From Planctomycetales bacterium 4484_123 (GTDB lineage Bacteria; Planctomycetota; Phycisphaerae; SM23-33), in the NCBI GenBank assembly GCA_002049885.1, contig MVCS01000087.1, forward strand, positions 1 through 6,352: a stretch of 6,352 nucleotides of DNA. Reading direction: 5' to 3'. The translations under genes were made by a program, and so were the position numbers. Positions 5,177 through 6,352 of this stretch are shown piece by piece (position 1 is the first letter of the stretch; every line of letters begins with the position of its first letter). The notes beneath the pieces are model-generated. The model saw only the letters and a list, made by a program, of their open reading frames with translations, was not told where the DNA came from and ran no database searches.

Positions 5177-6078
5177 CGCTCGTGATGATAATCCTGGCCG
5201 GCGGGACCATGCTGGTCCTGGCCGTGGTGATGTCCTGGATCCTGGGCTGGGCCAATAAGGCCTTTCACGTGGAGACCGACCCCCGCGTGGAGAAGGCCAA
5301 CGAGATCCTGCCCGGGGCCAACTGCGGCGGCTGCGGGTACGTGGGCTGCGCGGAGTACGCCGAGGCGGTCGTGGCGGGCGAGGCCCCGCCGGACCGGTGC
5401 ACCGTCGGCGGGGCGGAGTGTGCCGCCGCCCTGGCCGAACTGCTCGGCGTGGAGATCAAGCAGACCTTTCCCTACCGGCCCGTGGTGCATTGTGCCGCCA
5501 GGTACGAGCACCGGTTGAAGCGGGCCCGTTACACCGGCGAGCAGACCTGCGCCGCGGCCAACATGGTCGCCGGTGTGCAGGGCTGCACCTACGGCTGCCT
5601 GGGCCTCGGCGACTGCCAGCGGGCTTGTCCCTTCGACGCCATCCACGTCATCGACGGCCTGGCGACGGTCGATTACGAGGCCTGCACCGGCTGCGGGGCC
5701 TGCGCCAAGGCCTGCCCGCGGAACATCATCTCCATGGTGCCGTTCAAGGCCGAGCGAATGCTGGTGGTGGCCTGCTCCAACCGCGACCCCGGAAGGGTCG
5801 TCCGCAAGGTCTGCACCGTCGGCTGCATCGGTTGTGGCGCCTGCCGGAAACTCAACGACGTCTTTGACGTGGTGGACAACCTCGCCGCCCTGGACTACGA
5901 CCGCTACGACCCGAACGCGGACTTCGGGCCGGTGCTGGAGAAGTGCCCCCGCCAGGGGCTGATCTACGTGGGCAAGCCCTCCGAAAAGGACCTCGCCGCC
6001 GTCGCCGACGAGGAAGTCGCCCAGCCCGTCCGGGCAGACTTCAAGACCAGCGTGGACGAAACCGAATTCCGCGGGTGA
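5173..6078 (+). CDS. rnfB: Rnf complex subunit RnfB (ferredoxin-type Fe-S subunit)
   Basis: RnfB is the electron entry subunit, accepting electrons from reduced ferredoxin through a chain of Fe-S clusters on the cytoplasmic face. This one has 301 residues. Seen in order: an N-terminal membrane helix (about 3-26); the Fe-S domain GANCGGCGYVGC with Cys51, 54, 59 and 76; VVHC (Cys107) and Cys126; a ferredoxin domain with Cys138/142/148/152 (CTYGCLGLGDCQRACP) and Cys171/174/177/181 (CTGCGACAKACP); then a second ferredoxin domain with Cys201, Cys214, GCIGCGAC (Cys218/221/224) and KCP (Cys258). In that last domain, Asn228, Tyr245, Asn248 and Phe251 occupy positions where clostridial-type RnfB carries cysteines, so one cluster appears lost. 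The C-terminus (about 268-301) is a short acidic tail. ATG overlaps the rnfA stop by 4 bases; AGAGGG at 5155-5160 lies 12 bases upstream. Last gene of the operon. Confidence 0.96.
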   Translation: MTLVMIILAGGTMLVLAVVMSWILGWANKAFHVETDPRVEKANEILPGANCGGCGYVGCAEYAEAVVAGEAPPDRCTVGGAECAAALAELLGVEIKQTFPYRPVVHCAARYEHRLKRARYTGEQTCAAANMVAGVQGCTYGCLGLGDCQRACPFDAIHVIDGLATVDYEACTGCGACAKACPRNIISMVPFKAERMLVVACSNRDPGRVVRKVCTVGCIGCGACRKLNDVFDVVDNLAALDYDRYDPNADFGPVLEKCPRQGLIYVGKPSEKDLAAVADEEVAQPVRADFKTSVDETEFRG

Positions 6079-6081
6079 GAA

Positions 6082-6103
6082 CCACGGCCACGGATGGCCG
6101 CGG
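6082..6103 (+). terminator. Hairpin just after rnfB
   Basis: CGGCCA (6085-6090) and TGGCCG (6095-6100) form a perfect 6-bp stem with a CGGA loop, extended by CC/GG (6082-6083 with 6102-6103) across one mismatch. It starts four bases after the rnfB stop. No T-run follows, so it is only a candidate terminator or 3'-end stabiliser. Confidence 0.35.
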
Positions 6104-6145
6104 GGCACAGGGGGCCTTCCACCTGCGCTCGGCGTCGTCGGGCAG

Positions 6146-6183
6146 GGGTCGTCGGTGCCCGGCTGGAGTCCCCGCGACGATCC
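6146..6183. terminator. Larger stem-loop between convergent genes, possible two-way terminator
   Basis: GGGTCGTCG (6146-6154) pairs with CGACGATCC (6175-6183) over 9 bp, with a single G-U wobble in the plus-strand transcript, enclosing 20 GC-rich bases. It lies between the rnfB stop (6078) and the stop of the minus-strand gene (6199), where a shared terminator would be expected. No T-run on either side; the TCGTCG half is also present once upstream at 6135-6140. Confidence 0.35.
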
Positions 6184-6198
6184 AAGGAAGCCAGCGTC

Positions 6199-6352
6199 CT
6201 AACCCGCTGCCCGCGCCCTCCTCTCCGCCAGCAGGCCGAAGACCGCCCCGGCGGCGCAGCAGCAGAGGGTGGGCACCAGCACGACCACGGCCGCCAATGT
6301 CTGGAAGGAGCCGACCCCCACGCGCTCCCTGGCGGCCGGAGCAACCAGGGCG
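6199..6352 (-). CDS. C-terminal fragment of an unidentified membrane protein
   Basis: Reading the minus strand from the window edge gives 50 codons ending in TAG at 6201-6199; the start lies outside the window. The visible protein is ALVAPAARERVGVGSFQ, then a hydrophobic helix (TLAAVVVLVPTLCCCAAG and AVFGLLAE), then a basic end RRARAAG. Almost all codons end in G or C, as in the rnf genes. The layout (one last helix followed by a positively charged cytoplasmic end) fits the C-terminus of a polytopic membrane protein such as a transporter, but the fragment is too short to name a family. Three consecutive cysteines in the helix are unusual. It is convergent to rnfB, so it is not part of the operon. 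Confidence 0.55.
   Translation of the reverse strand, partial: ALVAPAARERVGVGSFQTLAAVVVLVPTLCCCAAGAVFGLLAERRARAAG

Overview
The window is a GC-rich (roughly 70% by eye) bacterial segment dominated by one complete Rnf operon on the plus strand, in the order rnfC-rnfD-rnfG-rnfE-rnfA-rnfB. Rnf is the membrane complex that moves electrons between reduced ferredoxin and NAD+ and couples this to Na+ or H+ transport; related complexes (Rsx) drive electrons the other way or keep SoxR reduced. All six subunits are present and full length. The C-D-G-E-A-B order with rnfB last is the one known from clostridia and acetogens. The very high GC content, GTG and TTG starts, and an RseC-like gene at the head (as in Bacteroidetes rnf clusters) argue against a clostridium. 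A high-GC anaerobe such as a planctomycete (Phycisphaerae-like) is my guess, but nothing in the window proves it.

Layout: bases 1-211 hold no gene I can name, perhaps the low-complexity end of an upstream reading frame. Bases 212-502 encode a 96-residue Cys-motif, two-helix membrane protein that looks like a cut-down RseC. rnfC follows after 14 bases. A perfect 9-bp hairpin with a GNRA loop lies between rnfC and rnfD. rnfD, rnfG (TTG start), rnfE and rnfA follow with gaps of 53, 15 and 10 bases. rnfA has a long, oddly composed C-terminal tail and overlaps rnfB by 4 bases (ATGA). After rnfB a structured 120-base region separates it from the 3' end of a convergent, unidentified membrane-protein gene on the minus strand (6199-6352).

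How the genes work together: RnfB (ferredoxin-type Fe-S domains) accepts electrons from ferredoxin; RnfA and RnfE carry electrons through the membrane at a shared Fe-S site; RnfG and RnfD carry covalent FMN on threonines (visible as SGAT and AATPM motifs); RnfC (FMN, two 4Fe-4S clusters) is the NAD(H) module.

The complex is canonical in outline but departs from the textbook sequence in several places: (1) RnfB has lost exactly the four ligands of one cluster in its last ferredoxin domain; (2) RnfE, and to a lesser degree RnfA, carry extra cysteines beside the intramembrane Fe-S cysteine; (3) RnfA has a roughly 74-residue tail with much lower third-position GC than its core, containing a palindromic repeat pair, which suggests a lost stop codon; (4) the leading RseC-like protein lacks the domain between its Cys motif and its helices. 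I see no CRISPR array, tRNA, rRNA, transposase or phage gene.
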